A stretch of 56,561 nt of DNA from an uncultured Pedosphaera sp. (GTDB lineage Bacteria > Verrucomicrobiota > Verrucomicrobiia > Limisphaerales > Pedosphaeraceae): positions 1 to 56,561 of the forward strand of contig CAIXFN010000015.1 in the NCBI GenBank assembly GCA_903918755.1. Reading direction: 5' to 3'. The notes beneath the pieces were generated by a model. That model had not been told where the DNA came from, ran no database searches, and was given only the letters and a program-made list of their open reading frames with translations. A program made the translations under genes and the position numbers. The number at the start of each line of letters is the position of its first letter. The stretch's first letter is position 1. Positions 1 through 9,226 of this stretch are shown in pieces.

Positions 1-43
1 CTTTCGCTACGCTCAAGCTTCCGCAAGGCCCGCAGGACTGGAA

Positions 44-104
44 GTGTTCGCCTTTGCTCGCACAGCAGTCCGGGTTTGATCGCACGGTGTTCGCCTTTGC
101 TTGC
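44..104. repeat. Short direct repeat at the left edge
   Basis: A 15-nt unit (gtgttcgcctttgct) occurs at 44-58 and again at 87-101, a 43-nt period, each followed by (c/t)gc. It lies downstream of the minus-strand gene ending at 156. Only two copies are visible because the window starts here. It may be a fragment of a dispersed intergenic repeat; no function can be assigned. Confidence 0.5.
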
Positions 105-155
105 CGCGCGACAGAAAAAAGATTCATAACGGCAGGCGCGGAAGGCGTGACTTTA

Positions 156-908
156 TCAGTAATGCGGCAGTCGCGTTCCGTGCAACGCCGCATCCACCAG
201 CGTTCCGGCGTACGCATTGGCCAAGCTGGCCGACGTAGCGAAGGTCATGCCGTGCCGCCACTTTTCCGGGGCTTCGGGATGGACCCCGCAAAGGATCACG
301 AAGCCCTTGCCCGAGGTTCCTTCCACAATGGCCGGCGTCCCATCCGGATACTTGCCCACCACGTCCCCCCAACCGGTGAACTGCGGACCATCTTCCCAGT
401 AGTGCTCGATCGCCGGCGCCCCCACCACGGTGATGGGCACCGCCGCCTTGTGAATGCCGCGATTCACCACCGCATAAAACCCCACCCGCACCCCGGACGT
501 CAGATTCAGGCTGTTGGTCGTCGTATTCCCCGCCAGCAACCCGCCCGCGCAGATCCCCAAAAAGTTCAAACCGCTTCCCACCGCATTATGAATATTCGTC
601 GCCGCGCCCGGCGTCAGGTGGTTGGCGACATTGAGGTAATTCCCGCCGGGAACGATCAACAGGCGGTAAGCCAGCAATTGGGCTTCGCTCATGCCATTCA
701 ACTGCGCGGAATCCGCCGTCGCGTAAGCATTCCGGCTAGTTTTTAAGACCGCCTCAACCGCCTTGACGTCATTGGGCGACGTTCCTGTGCCGTTAAACAG
801 CAGAATTGGGGGCACCTCGTTTGCGGCCTTGGACACACCGACTCCCAACGCCAGCCAGGCAAGACACGAAAAGAATTGGAGCGCTCGGGTATGCACGCGA
901 TGGAGCAA
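156..908 (-). CDS. Secreted class I glutamine amidotransferase-like protein (BPL_N type)
   Basis: 250 residues. Residues 1-28 form a signal peptide (hydrophobic stretch ending GVGVSKA), so the protein is exported. The rest resembles the GATase1-like domain found in the N-terminal part of eukaryotic biotin-protein ligases and in many secreted hypothetical proteins. A nucleophile elbow GICAGG places Cys120, and GVHPE places His210 and Glu212, giving a Cys-His-Glu triad; an LLIVPGGNY strand precedes it. The substrate is unknown: these proteins lack a partner synthase domain and may be peptidase-like rather than true amidotransferases. The start is TTG at 908, with AGG a few bases upstream; an in-frame GTG at 896 is an alternative and no ATG is available. 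It is divergent from the amidohydrolase gene at 1137, with a 228-nt shared promoter region. Confidence 0.7.
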   Translation of the reverse strand: MLHRVHTRALQFFSCLAWLALGVGVSKAANEVPPILLFNGTGTSPNDVKAVEAVLKTSRNAYATADSAQLNGMSEAQLLAYRLLIVPGGNYLNVANHLTPGAATNIHNAVGSGLNFLGICAGGLLAGNTTTNSLNLTSGVRVGFYAVVNRGIHKAAVPITVVGAPAIEHYWEDGPQFTGWGDVVGKYPDGTPAIVEGTSGKGFVILCGVHPEAPEKWRHGMTFATSASLANAYAGTLVDAALHGTRLPHY

Positions 909-1136
909 TGCCTAGTCGGTTTTCGGCCAAACGTGAATTTGGTCAGGCCGGACTTTGGTGGGCCGAGCGGGTTTCATGCTGGAGGAATCTAGACCCGTTC
1001 CGCCGGAACTGGCAAGCGCAGGATGGGACCGCAGACATGGCGGCGGCGGGAGGAGACATTGCCCAAGCTGCACGCTCCGCCTTGCGATCGGGCTTCCTTC
1101 GCAGTCGCGCTTGACGCGGCGGGTAAGCTCACGTCC

Positions 1137-2234
1137 ATGACATCCCCCTATTCCCGGCTGCTTGCCTGGGCAGGCATCGTGGCAATTTGGTCCTCGTTCG
1201 TGGTGGGCTCTGCGCCGGCGCAGACGGCTCCCGACCAGATCATGCTGAAGGATTACCGCCCGCATTCCATTTTCAAAATCCCCGAAACGCGCGTGGCCAA
1301 AGCCCGGTTCGCGGCGGTGGATGTCCATTCCCATGATTACGCGCGTGATGCCGCCGCGGTTGAGCGCTGGGTGCGAACCATGGACGAAGTCGGCTTGCAG
1401 GAGACCATCATACTTTCCGGCGCGACCGGCGCCAAATTTGCTGCCGCGATTGCGAAATATGGTAAACATCCCGGACGGTTCGCGGTTTGGTGCGGATTCG
1501 ATTTATCCGGCCAGCACGCGGCTGGATTTGGGCCGGAAGCCGTCGCGGAACTGGAACGTTGTCACCGGTTGGGGGCAACCGGAGTGGGAGAACTGAGCGA
1601 CAAAGGGCGTGGGCTGGGTGCCACCACCAATCAACTGGGCATGCACATCGATGATCCGCGGCTGGACCCTTTGCTGGAGAAGTGCGCCGAGTTGCGCCTG
1701 CCCGTCAACCTCCATGTGGGCGAAGACCAATGGATGTATGAACCGATGGACGCCAACAACGACGGTCTAATGAACGCGTGGAAATGGCGCGTAGTGCCAG
1801 GACCAGGTGTCCTCTCGCACGATGAAGTGGTTGATAGTCTGGAGCGGGCTGTCAAACGACATCCCAACACGCTGTTTGTCGCCTGCCACCTGGCCAATTG
1901 CTGTTCCGACCTCGGGCACCTGGGCGAGATGCTCGACCGGTATCCCAACCTTTATGCGGATATCGGTGCCAGATTTGCCGAACTTTCCCCCATCCCCCGC
2001 ACCGTCGCGAAATTTCTTAAGAATTACCAGGACCGGATCTTCTACGGAACGGACATGGATCCGGAACCGGAAATGTACCGGGTCACGTTTCGATTATTGG
2101 AGACCGAGGATGAGCACTTCTACCCAGCCTACTTCCAAAAATACCATTGGCCAATGCACGCCTGGGCACTTCCGCCGGAAGTCTTGGAGAAAATCTACCG
2201 CCAAAACGCCTTGAAAGTTCTGGGCGTGAAATGA
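1137..2234 (+). CDS. Secreted amidohydrolase-family (metal-dependent TIM-barrel) protein
   Basis: 365 residues from ATG 1137; the frame stays open upstream to 1023, but this ATG directly precedes a signal peptide (residues 1-29, ending SAPAQ), which decides the start. The mature part looks like the amidohydrolase_2 family: a VDVHSHDY metal motif (His64 and His66), HVGE on a central strand (near residue 191), ACHLAN (near residue 252), and a late YGTDMD strand near residue 310 in the place of the usual catalytic Asp. Family members hydrolyse or decarboxylate small ring or amide substrates; secretion suggests a periplasmic role, but the substrate cannot be read from sequence. It is transcribed divergently from the GATase-like gene. 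Hairpins, but no U-tract terminator, follow the gene. Confidence 0.75.
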   Translation: MTSPYSRLLAWAGIVAIWSSFVVGSAPAQTAPDQIMLKDYRPHSIFKIPETRVAKARFAAVDVHSHDYARDAAAVERWVRTMDEVGLQETIILSGATGAKFAAAIAKYGKHPGRFAVWCGFDLSGQHAAGFGPEAVAELERCHRLGATGVGELSDKGRGLGATTNQLGMHIDDPRLDPLLEKCAELRLPVNLHVGEDQWMYEPMDANNDGLMNAWKWRVVPGPGVLSHDEVVDSLERAVKRHPNTLFVACHLANCCSDLGHLGEMLDRYPNLYADIGARFAELSPIPRTVAKFLKNYQDRIFYGTDMDPEPEMYRVTFRLLETEDEHFYPAYFQKYHWPMHAWALPPEVLEKIYRQNALKVLGVK

Positions 2235-2533
2235 ATGCGCGGTGCAATGACTCAACCAATTCAAACGAGCTTGGGGATTTTTTTCATGGTTACCTACGGT
2301 AGGCTCTCGTGCCTCCCGCCAACCCCGGGCGGGAGGACACAACACCGTTGGTATTGCGGCATGGGAGTGCGGCTGGCGAGTTGAATGGATCGCACTTTCA
2401 GCACTTGGGGGAGCTCTGATGGAAGCGATTCTTGAGGCGTCCCTCGGGACGCTTTGCCCCAGGCTGGTTTCGCATCGGCCTTTGGCTCTGGGGGGGGCGG
2501 AGGAGTTGGTGAACGCACTTTTCCCAGCACCTC
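2235..2533. other. Intergenic region with two strong hairpins
   Basis: About 300 nt without a gene between the amidohydrolase and the sod terminator. It holds a 9-bp perfect stem at 2312-2336 (cctcccgcc / ggcgggagg, 7-nt loop) and a 7-bp stem at 2437-2452 (gcgtccc / gggacgc, 2-nt loop) followed by ttt. Either could help end transcription of the amidohydrolase gene. Open frames here are short and show no protein-like character. Confidence 0.5.
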
Positions 2534-2571
2534 AAATAAAAAGGGCGCGCGAGGTCTGACCTCGCGCGCCC
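2534..2571 (-). terminator. Rho-independent terminator of the superoxide dismutase gene
   Basis: Perfect 13-bp inverted repeat, gggcgcgcgaggt at 2543-2555 and acctcgcgcgccc at 2559-2571, with a 3-nt loop. Read on the minus strand it is followed by TTTTTATTT (complement of 2534-2542). It lies 25 nt after the stop of the minus-strand sod gene, so this is a classic intrinsic terminator. Confidence 0.92.
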
Positions 2572-2596
2572 GAAATGCTTGGGGATTTGGATCCGC

Positions 2597-3223
2597 TTAC
2601 TTGGCGGCGGCGTAGAGGCTGGCCACTTCGGCCCAGTTGACCACGCTCCAGAAGGCCTTCAAATAATCGGGCCGTTTGTTCTGGTACTTGAGGTAGTAGG
2701 CATGTTCCCAGACATCGACGGCCAGGATGGGTTTGCCTTCCACTCCGGCGATCGCTTTGCCCATGATCGGGCTGTCCTGATTGGCCGTGGAAACGACTTC
2801 CAATTTGCCCGCGTTCACCACCAGCCAGGCCCAGCCGCTGCCGAAGCGCGTGGTTCCGGCCGCTTCAAACTTTTCCTTGAAGGCATCAAAACTGCCAAAA
2901 GTGGCCGTGATGTCCGCCGCCAGCGCGCCCGTGGGTGCGCCGCCCGCTTTCGGAGCCAGCAACTTCCAGAACAGCGAATGATTGGCGTGACCGCCGCCGT
3001 TGTTACGCACCGCGCCGCGGATTTCCGCCGGCACCGCATCCAGGTTGCTGATCAGGGCTTCCACCGTCTTGGCTTCCAATTCCGGCTTGCCGGCGATGGC
3101 TTTGTTGACGTTGGTCACATACGCGTTGTGATGCCGGTCATGATGGATTTCCATCGTCAGGGCATCGATATAAGGTTCCAGCGCGTCTTTGGGATAGGGC
3201 AGCGGGGGGAGTTCGTAGGGCAT
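2597..3223 (-). CDS. sodA: Superoxide dismutase, Fe/Mn family
   Basis: 208 residues, the usual length of the family. It converts superoxide to oxygen and hydrogen peroxide using one Fe or Mn ion. The metal ligands are visible: His27 (MEIHHDRHH), His82 (GHANHSLFW), Asp170 and His174 in the signature DVWEHAYY. The GSGWAWL and NQDSPIM stretches are typical of the cytoplasmic enzyme, and there is no signal peptide. The NQDSP context favours Mn or a cambialistic enzyme, but metal choice cannot be settled by eye. The gene has its own terminator at 2534-2571. The upstream neighbour hisH ends 161 nt away on the same strand, so the gene is probably a single transcription unit. Confidence 0.93.
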   Translation of the reverse strand: MPYELPPLPYPKDALEPYIDALTMEIHHDRHHNAYVTNVNKAIAGKPELEAKTVEALISNLDAVPAEIRGAVRNNGGGHANHSLFWKLLAPKAGGAPTGALAADITATFGSFDAFKEKFEAAGTTRFGSGWAWLVVNAGKLEVVSTANQDSPIMGKAIAGVEGKPILAVDVWEHAYYLKYQNKRPDYLKAFWSVVNWAEVASLYAAAK

Positions 3224-3284
3224 AGTATTTCTTTACGTTAAAGTTTATTCAGGCCAATGATCCCAAAGGGGCATCATTGACGGG

Positions 3285-3301
3285 CACAACCTCGGGTTGT
3301 G
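3285..3301. other. Hairpin downstream of hisH
   Basis: A 7-bp perfect stem (cacaacc / ggttgtg) with loop tcg, in the 161-nt gap between the end of hisH and the start of sod. No U-tract follows on the minus strand, so it is not a typical terminator. The stem with a three-base loop resembles the REP-like hairpins near the right end of the window. Confidence 0.4.
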
Positions 3302-3384
3302 TCGGGCAACATAACGGACCATTTCGACCGGCACAAGGGCGTTTTTACTGGGGTAAACCCCCGATTCCCTCCCGTGGCAACGGC

Positions 3385-4008
3385 TCAGGCCGCCGCCGCC
3401 AGGGTCACGAAATTTTGGAGCAATTGCAGCCCCACCCGCTGGCTCTTTTCGGGATGGAACTGGGTCGCATAGACATTGTCCCGCCACACCGACGAGGCAA
3501 ACGGTTGGCCGTAAGTCGTGCGCGTGGCCACGATGCCCGGGTCCACCGGTTGGGGGAAAAAGCTGTGAACGAAATACACGTAACTCCCTTCCGGAATGCC
3601 GCGGTACAGCGGACAATCCGGCTGGACCATTTCGAGCTGGTTCCACCCGATCTGCGGAATCTTCAACCCCGGTGCCTCGGCAAAGCGAACCACGGACCCG
3701 TGAAACACCCCCATGCCCGCCGCGCAACTGTTGAACTCTTCGCTCCGGTCAAAGAGCGCCTGGTAACCAACACAGATCCCCAGGAACGGTCGCCCGGTCT
3801 GGATGAACCCGCGCGCCGCTTCCAGCATCTCCTGCTGTTGCAGGGCATGGAGGCAATCGTCAAAGGCCCCAACGCCGGGCAGCACCACCGCCCGGGCTCC
3901 CGCCAATTCCTCCGGCCGACGCACCACCCGCACGTCGGCCCCCACCTTGAGCAGCGCTTTTTGGGCGCTGCGCAGGTTGCCGGAACCGTAATCAATCAGG
4001 GCGATCAC
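3385..4008 (-). CDS. hisH: Imidazole glycerol phosphate synthase subunit HisH
   Basis: 207 residues. HisH is the glutaminase half of the HisHF complex of histidine biosynthesis, supplying ammonia to HisF. The class I GATase triad is present: Cys79 in LGICVGYQ, and His185 and Glu187 in QFHPEKS. The N-terminal VIALIDYGSGN and the PGVGAFDD loop are diagnostic. The start is GTG at 4008: the frame is open to 4131, but the family N-terminus begins exactly here and the GTG overlaps the tkt stop (GTGA, 4008-4005), implying translational coupling. No other his gene is in the window, so this hisH lies apart from any his operon unless hisF lies elsewhere. Confidence 0.92.
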   Translation of the reverse strand: MIALIDYGSGNLRSAQKALLKVGADVRVVRRPEELAGARAVVLPGVGAFDDCLHALQQQEMLEAARGFIQTGRPFLGICVGYQALFDRSEEFNSCAAGMGVFHGSVVRFAEAPGLKIPQIGWNQLEMVQPDCPLYRGIPEGSYVYFVHSFFPQPVDPGIVATRTTYGQPFASSVWRDNVYATQFHPEKSQRVGLQLLQNFVTLAAAA

Positions 4009-6071
4009 GCGCTGGTCGCTTTTTTCACCTGCGCCGTGGCTGCCGCCACCACGTTTTCCACGGTGAAGCCGAATTTTTTCTGCAGGTCCTTCATTGGGGC
4101 CGAGGCGCCAAACGTGGTCATGCCCACGCACTGGCCGTCGAGTCCCACGTACCGCTCCCAGCCCAGCGTGGCCGCTTGTTCCACCGCCACCCGCGCGGTG
4201 ATGTGCCGGGGCAAAACGGCTTCGCGATACGCCGCGTCCTGCCGCTCGAACAATTCCCAGGAGGGCAGGCTCACCACCCGGGCGTGGATGCCCTCTTTCG
4301 CCAGCGCCGTTTGGGCGTCCACGCAGAGCGACAGTTCCGTGCCAGTGCCCAGCAGGATCACGTCCGGTTTGCCATTCGCCGCCTCGGACAGCACATAGCC
4401 ACCCTTCGCCAACCCGGCTGCCGGGGCCAGTTTGGTGCGGTCCAGCGTGGGCATGGCCTGGCGGCTCAAAATGAGCAGCGCGGTTTCATGCTTTAATCCC
4501 GCCACCACCCGCCAGGCTTCGGCCACTTCATTGGCGTCGCCGGGCCGCAAAACCAACAGTCCGGGCACCGCGCGCAGCGATGCCAATTGCTCGATCGGCT
4601 GGTGCGTCGGACCATCTTCGCCCACGCCAATGGAGTCATGGGTGAACACATAAATGACCGGCAGTTCCATCATCGCCGCCAGGCGGATCGGGGTGCGGCC
4701 GTAGTCGCTGAAAATCAGGAAGCCCGCACCATAACCCCGCACTTTGGAAACGGACAGCCCGTTCAAGATCGCGCCCATGGCATGTTCCCGCACGCCAAAA
4801 TGGAGATTGCGACCGCCATATTGGCCGGCCGCAAAAACGCCGGCGCCTTCAAAGTTCAGCCAGGTCTTGGTGGACGGAGCCAAATCCGCCGCGCCGCCGA
4901 GCAACCAGGGATAGTGCTTGGCAATCGCATTCAGCACCAGGCCCGATGCCTCGCGTCCCGCCATGCCTTTCGGATCCGCCGGGAACACGGGGATTTCGCG
5001 ATCCCAACCGTCCGGCAATTCCCGCCGTTGCATCCGGTGGATCGTTTCCGCCGCGGCCGGTTCCGCTGCCTGGTATTTCACCGTCAGATCCGCCCAAGCC
5101 CGCCGCAACTGGCCACCGCGCGCGCCGATGCCCGCCTGAAAGTTTGCCGTCACTTCGGCAGGAACCAGGAACTTAGCCCCTTCCGGCCAACCGTAGTTGC
5201 GCTTCGCACCGGCGACTTCACTGTCGCCGAGCGGCTCGCCGTGCGCCGATTTTTTGCCCTGCTTCGTGGGTGCGCCATAACCAATATGGCTCTGCACGAT
5301 GATCAGCGTCGGGCGGTCGTTGGTTTCCCGAAAAGTCTGGAAGGCGGCCCGCACCGCCGGCAAATCGTTCGCATCCGCCACGTGCACCACGTGCCAGCCA
5401 TAGCTGAGAAACCGCGCCCCGACGTCCTCGGAAAATGCGATCGCCGTGCTGCCTTCGATGGTGATCTGGTTGCTGTCATAGATCCAGCACAGGTTGCCCA
5501 GCTTCAAATGCCCGGCCAGCGAGGCCGCCTCGCTGGAAATGCCTTCCATCATGCAGCCATCGCCCAACAGGGCATAGACATCATAATTAAAGAGCGGAAA
5601 ACCGGGACGGTTGAACTGCACCCCCTGCCAGGCGGCCGCCATGGCCATGCCCACACTCGCCGCGGCCCCCTGCCCCAGCGGACCGGTGGTGATCTCAACC
5701 CCGGTGGTCCAGCGATACTCGGGGTGACCCGGGCATTTGCTGTCCAATTGCCGGAAGCGCTTGAGATCGTCCAGCTTCACCGCCAGTTCACCCGTCAGCT
5801 CGTAGTGGTGATTGACTTCTTTGACCCCCGCGAGGTGCAGAATGGAATACAAAAGCGTGGAAGCGTGGCCCGCCGATAACACAAACCGGTCGCGGTTCGG
5901 CCAGATGGGGTCCGCCGGGTCATACCGCAAGAACTCCTGCCACAAAACATAGCCTACGGGCGCCATGCCCATGGGGGTTCCGGGATGCCCGGAGTTCGCC
6001 GCTTGCACGGCGTCCATGCACAAGGTCCGGATCGTGTTGATCGAAAGCTGGTCTAATTCAGTTTGATTCAT
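4005..6071 (-). CDS. tkt: Transketolase
   Basis: 688 residues, normal for the family. It is a thiamine-diphosphate enzyme of the pentose phosphate pathway that transfers two-carbon ketol units between sugar phosphates. Visible features are NSGHPGTPMG near the N-terminus, a ThDP motif starting LLGDGCMMEG, a central pyrimidine-binding domain with GVREHAMGA and DSIGVGEDGPTHQP, and a C-terminal domain ending VENVVAAATAQVKKATSA. The ATG at 6071 (MNQTELDQ) is preferred to the longer frame starting at 6125 because homologues begin here and AAGAAG lies about 10 nt upstream. Its stop overlaps the GTG start of hisH by one base pair step, so the two are cotranscribed. Confidence 0.95.
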   Translation of the reverse strand: MNQTELDQLSINTIRTLCMDAVQAANSGHPGTPMGMAPVGYVLWQEFLRYDPADPIWPNRDRFVLSAGHASTLLYSILHLAGVKEVNHHYELTGELAVKLDDLKRFRQLDSKCPGHPEYRWTTGVEITTGPLGQGAAASVGMAMAAAWQGVQFNRPGFPLFNYDVYALLGDGCMMEGISSEAASLAGHLKLGNLCWIYDSNQITIEGSTAIAFSEDVGARFLSYGWHVVHVADANDLPAVRAAFQTFRETNDRPTLIIVQSHIGYGAPTKQGKKSAHGEPLGDSEVAGAKRNYGWPEGAKFLVPAEVTANFQAGIGARGGQLRRAWADLTVKYQAAEPAAAETIHRMQRRELPDGWDREIPVFPADPKGMAGREASGLVLNAIAKHYPWLLGGAADLAPSTKTWLNFEGAGVFAAGQYGGRNLHFGVREHAMGAILNGLSVSKVRGYGAGFLIFSDYGRTPIRLAAMMELPVIYVFTHDSIGVGEDGPTHQPIEQLASLRAVPGLLVLRPGDANEVAEAWRVVAGLKHETALLILSRQAMPTLDRTKLAPAAGLAKGGYVLSEAANGKPDVILLGTGTELSLCVDAQTALAKEGIHARVVSLPSWELFERQDAAYREAVLPRHITARVAVEQAATLGWERYVGLDGQCVGMTTFGASAPMKDLQKKFGFTVENVVAAATAQVKKATSA

Positions 6072-6311
6072 CGTGGGCTTCTTTGTTGGGCGGTCGGATC
6101 CCGTGGCCAGCACAGCCACATTCACCCAGCGCCGATTCTTGCAACAGCCGTTTCCAGAATACTCCGCGAAACCCGCCCCGCCCGCAACCGAAAATTCCCG
6201 ACCGGTGCCCTGGTCATCGGATTGTCACACCCCGGCTAAATTGTCGCCGCCGGAGGCCCCTGCTCCACCGTCTTTCTTGCCTGCCGCCGCCCATTCGTTA
6301 TCTTGGCGGGG

Positions 6312-6617
6312 ATGACCGGCACTGATTGCATTACCGCTTTGAAAGCCTTGGGGGAAGTGAACCGCCTGCGCATCGTCCGGCTTTTGCTGGATGAAAAACT
6401 GGGCGTCAATCAGATTTCCACGCGGTTGGTCATGTCCCAATACAACACCTCGAAACACTTGCGCATCCTGAAGGAGGCCGGGTTGCTCGAAGTGGAAAAA
6501 GAAGGGCAGCAACGGCTCTACGCCGTGGTTCCCCGCTTGAAACAGCAACTCACCGACCATCAAAACGTGCTGGATCTGGGCTGCTGCACTTTCAATTTTG
6601 ACAAACTCCCCCAATGA
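6312..6617 (+). CDS. ArsR-family winged-helix transcriptional regulator
   Basis: 101 residues from ATG 6312; TTG at 6303 is an alternative start in the same frame. The whole protein is one ArsR/SmtB winged-helix domain: ALGEVNRLRIVRLLL, then LGVNQISTRLVMSQYNTSKHLRIL as recognition helix, then the wing GLLEVEKEGQQRLYAV. The C-terminus contains LGCCTF, a vicinal Cys pair that could bind thiophilic metal or sense redox state, but the usual metal-site motif ELCVCD of ArsR is absent, so the ligand is unknown. It is divergent from tkt (240-nt gap) and could regulate tkt-hisH or the secreted-protein gene downstream. A palindrome lies 53 nt after its stop. Confidence 0.8.
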   Translation: MTGTDCITALKALGEVNRLRIVRLLLDEKLGVNQISTRLVMSQYNTSKHLRILKEAGLLEVEKEGQQRLYAVVPRLKQQLTDHQNVLDLGCCTFNFDKLPQ

Positions 6618-6639
6618 CCGCCCGGACGCATATTTCGTT

Positions 6640-6690
6640 GCCGCCAAACCTTATCATATGTATGGTTGCGCATATATGCTTTCATGATCT
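6640..6690. promoter_or_regulatory. Palindromic AT-rich site, candidate ArsR operator
   Basis: A perfect 10-bp palindrome gcatatatgc at 6670-6679, with catatg about 14 nt to its left (6655-6660), stands out in a GC-rich region between the ArsR gene and the secreted-protein gene at 6849. ArsR/SmtB regulators often bind AT-rich imperfect inverted repeats. The link to this regulator is inference from position only. Confidence 0.3.
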
Positions 6691-6848
6691 AAACGCCCAA
6701 TTATCCTCCCCCCTGCGTTCCGGGTCTGCCAAAACGGAACGGAAAAGCCCTTGTTTGGCCACCCCGGCATTGGCAGACTCTCCCGGTGATTGTGGTAGTC
6801 CGCTATCCAATTGAATAAAACCTTGACCGTTCGCAATCAAAGCCCGCC

Positions 6849-8378
6849 ATGAACCAGCCCCCCATTTCTGCCCCCACTCGCACCAACTCGCCCATCTTCC
6901 GCCCCCCTGCGGCCTCCCGCCGATACCGCTCGTGGTGTTCCGTCGCCCTCGGTGGCGCCGCCCTGGCCATCGCCAGCCTTTCCCTTCCGGCCGCCACACT
7001 ATATATCCCCAATGCCTCCTTCGAATCGCCGGCCATCCCGCAATTCGGACCGGTGATCGATTCCTGGGTCAAGGCCCCGCAACCCGGCACTTTTGACCCC
7101 AATGTCTTCGGCTCGTGGGACAACCTCACCGGCCTGTTTGTGAATTTCCCCGGCACCCCCTACTCGATTGACAACGCCAGCGGCAACCAACTGGCGTTCC
7201 TGTTTTCCTACCCGCAAGTCGGTTTGAGCCAGACCCTGCCGGCCAAATTCCAGCCCAACAAGACCTACACGCTGACGGTGGGACTGACGACCAGCATTGT
7301 GGAACCGCTGACCCAGGGTGCCACCCTCGCCCTCCGCCTTGGTTACCTCGATGCCTCGACCAATCTCGTGACCGTGGCGGCCTCGACCGTCACGTATGAC
7401 ACCAACATTTTTAGCAACCCGACGCACTTGGTGGATATCCAGGTGGCGGTCACTAACGTGGCCCCGTCCGATGCCGCGGTCGGCCGGAACATCTCCCTCC
7501 AGTTCGAATCCACGGTTGACCCCCGGCTGCTGGGCGGAGTTTGGGATCTGGAAAATGTTCGCCTCACGGAAGCGGTTTACGTTCCCAATGCCTCATTCGA
7601 AGCCCCCGTCGTCCCCCAATTCGGCCCCGTGGTGGATGCCTGGACGAAGGCCCCGCAACCTCCCACCTTCGACCCCAATGTGTTCGGTTCCTGGGATAAT
7701 CTGGCCGGTCTGTTTGTGAATTTTCCCGGCACCCCCTATTCGATTGACAACGCCGCCGGCAACCAACTCGCCTTTCTCTTCTCCTACCCGCAGGTCGGCC
7801 TCTTCCAGGATCTGAATGCCCGTTTTGAACCCGGTGCCGCTTACACGCTCACGGCCGGCCTCACCACCAGCATTGTTGAACCGCTCACCCCGGGGGCCCA
7901 ACTGCTCCTCAGCCTGTATTACCGGGACGGGACCGGCAACCCGGTCACGCTTGGGGCCACGACGGTCACTTATTCCACCAATGTCTTCACCAACGCCACT
8001 CACCTCCTCGACTTCTCCGTATCAATTCCCGGCGTCAAACCGTCCGACCCCTGGGCCAGCCAGCCCATCGGCGTGCAGCTGATGTCCATTGTGGATCCCT
8101 TCCTGATCGGCGGTGTTTGGGATGTGGAAAATGTCCGGCTCGTCGATACCGTGGCCCCCGCGCTGGTAAACCCGGGCATCACCGCCGGCCAGTTCCAAGC
8201 CACGATTCGCAGTGAACCGGGCCTGCATTTCGAGGTCCTCGCCAGCACGGATCTCACCGCTTCGGTGACCAATTGGACCAGCGTCGGCACGGTGACCAAC
8301 ACCACCGGTGCCACCGTTTTCACGGATGCCTTGCGCGGTACGAGCCGCCATTTTTACACCGTGCGGACAGCGCCATAA
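6849..8378 (+). CDS. Secreted protein of two tandem HpiC1-like/beta-sandwich repeats
   Basis: 509 residues. A long n-region leads to a hydrophobic segment (residues 30-50, ending SLPAA), so the protein is probably exported. The body is an internal duplication: residues 53-239 and 245-431 share the order (I/V)[64 protein letters not shown] and GGVWD(L/V)ENVRL. This pattern of all-beta modules is common in secreted proteins of Verrucomicrobiota and resembles HpiC1-cyclase-like or carbohydrate-binding folds; no catalytic residues are obvious. The last 75 residues are a separate small beta domain ending HFYTVRTAP. The prepilin-like gene follows 58 nt later on the same strand, so the two are probably cotranscribed. 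Function is unknown. Confidence 0.75.
   Translation: MNQPPISAPTRTNSPIFRPPAASRRYRSWCSVALGGAALAIASLSLPAATLYIPNASFESPAIPQFGPVIDSWVKAPQPGTFDPNVFGSWDNLTGLFVNFPGTPYSIDNASGNQLAFLFSYPQVGLSQTLPAKFQPNKTYTLTVGLTTSIVEPLTQGATLALRLGYLDASTNLVTVAASTVTYDTNIFSNPTHLVDIQVAVTNVAPSDAAVGRNISLQFESTVDPRLLGGVWDLENVRLTEAVYVPNASFEAPVVPQFGPVVDAWTKAPQPPTFDPNVFGSWDNLAGLFVNFPGTPYSIDNAAGNQLAFLFSYPQVGLFQDLNARFEPGAAYTLTAGLTTSIVEPLTPGAQLLLSLYYRDGTGNPVTLGATTVTYSTNVFTNATHLLDFSVSIPGVKPSDPWASQPIGVQLMSIVDPFLIGGVWDVENVRLVDTVAPALVNPGITAGQFQATIRSEPGLHFEVLASTDLTASVTNWTSVGTVTNTTGATVFTDALRGTSRHFYTVRTAP
7005..8141 (+). repeat. Two tandem 561-nt coding repeats
   Basis: Copy 1 is at 7005-7565 and copy 2 at 7581-8141. Both encode 187 residues, separated by a 5-residue linker. 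Stretches remain identical in protein and partly in DNA (for example the segment coding [11 protein letters not shown]), while other parts differ, which points to an old in-frame duplication under selection rather than a recent copy. Confidence 0.85.
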
Positions 8379-8436
8379 GCCGGCGGCTTGCGACGCCGGA
8401 GGTTCCGGGTTACCGTCCTCCGACCGGTCGAATCGC

Positions 8437-9219
8437 ATGCACCCTCCATCACAGCGCCCCAGCGGCTTCACGCTCGTTGAGCTGTTGGTCGTGCTTGCCG
8501 TGATCGCGATCTTGTCCGCCCTGCTTCTTCCGGCCATGGCGGGCGCCCAGGCCAAGGCCCGCAAAACCGCCTGCCTTTCGAACCTGCGCCAACTGGGCAT
8601 CGCCATTCACAATTACGCTTCGGACGCCGAGGGTCGCATCCCCTACGGTCCCAAGGCGCCGCCTTTCAGCAATCCCTCGGATTTCTACCCCGCCACCGGG
8701 ACGGTCACGAGCCTGATTTCCCTGCAGGATGGCTCACCGGTCGGCTTGGGCCTTCTGCTCAAACAGTGCATCGCCACCCAACCAAAAGTCCTGTTTTGTC
8801 CCGGCAGTGATCAAACTATCGACGCCGACGCCGAATTGGCCAAGGTGGGGGTCCATCAAGCCCAATCGAGCTATTACTACCGCCATGCGGGAAATATCCA
8901 ATTGCATGACAATCCCGCCGATCCCCCCCCGGCGCACCTGCTCCTCGATAATCTCGGGGAAAACCGCAATGGCCTCCCCATCCGGGCGCTGGTCATGGAT
9001 ACCGAATATCTCGCCCCGGCCAATCTGGCTGTTTATGGCGTCAAGACCACCACCCATCACAGCCAGCAGTTTGCCGACATCCTTTTTTCCGACGGTCACG
9101 CCGTGTCCCGGCCCAATGCCGATGGCCGTTTCACCGTAAACGTGCTCGATTTCATGGAGATCCTCAACTCCTTCGACAAAATCCTGCGCACGCTCGAGAC
9201 CGCCGACACCCAACCCTGA
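8437..9219 (+). CDS. Prepilin-type protein with N-terminal methylation motif and H-X9-DG terminus
   Basis: 260 residues from ATG 8437. The N-terminus carries a type IV prepilin signal: [20 protein letters not shown], cleaved after the Gly and methylated on Phe by a prepilin peptidase. Then comes [20 protein letters not shown], the standard continuation in the large Verrucomicrobia/Planctomycetes DUF1559-like family, and near the C-terminus [16 protein letters not shown], matching the H-X9-DG signature. Such pseudopilin-like proteins are abundant in these phyla, and their individual roles (type II-like secretion or surface structures) are mostly unknown. It follows the tandem-repeat secreted protein by 58 nt and converges on the minus-strand gene ending at 9227. 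Confidence 0.85.
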   Translation: MHPPSQRPSGFTLVELLVVLAVIAILSALLLPAMAGAQAKARKTACLSNLRQLGIAIHNYASDAEGRIPYGPKAPPFSNPSDFYPATGTVTSLISLQDGSPVGLGLLLKQCIATQPKVLFCPGSDQTIDADAELAKVGVHQAQSSYYYRHAGNIQLHDNPADPPPAHLLLDNLGENRNGLPIRALVMDTEYLAPANLAVYGVKTTTHHSQQFADILFSDGHAVSRPNADGRFTVNVLDFMEILNSFDKILRTLETADTQP

Positions 9220-9226
9220 CCGGACC

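Noticed and set aside
3277-4398. 373-codon plus-strand frame
   Set aside because: Antisense to hisH and tkt, both confidently identified; composition is that of reverse-strand GC-rich code.
6614-6814. 66-codon frame overlapping the ArsR stop by ATGA
   Set aside because: The overlap is suggestive, but the sequence is low in complexity and covers the AT-rich palindrome region; no domain or ribosome-binding site.
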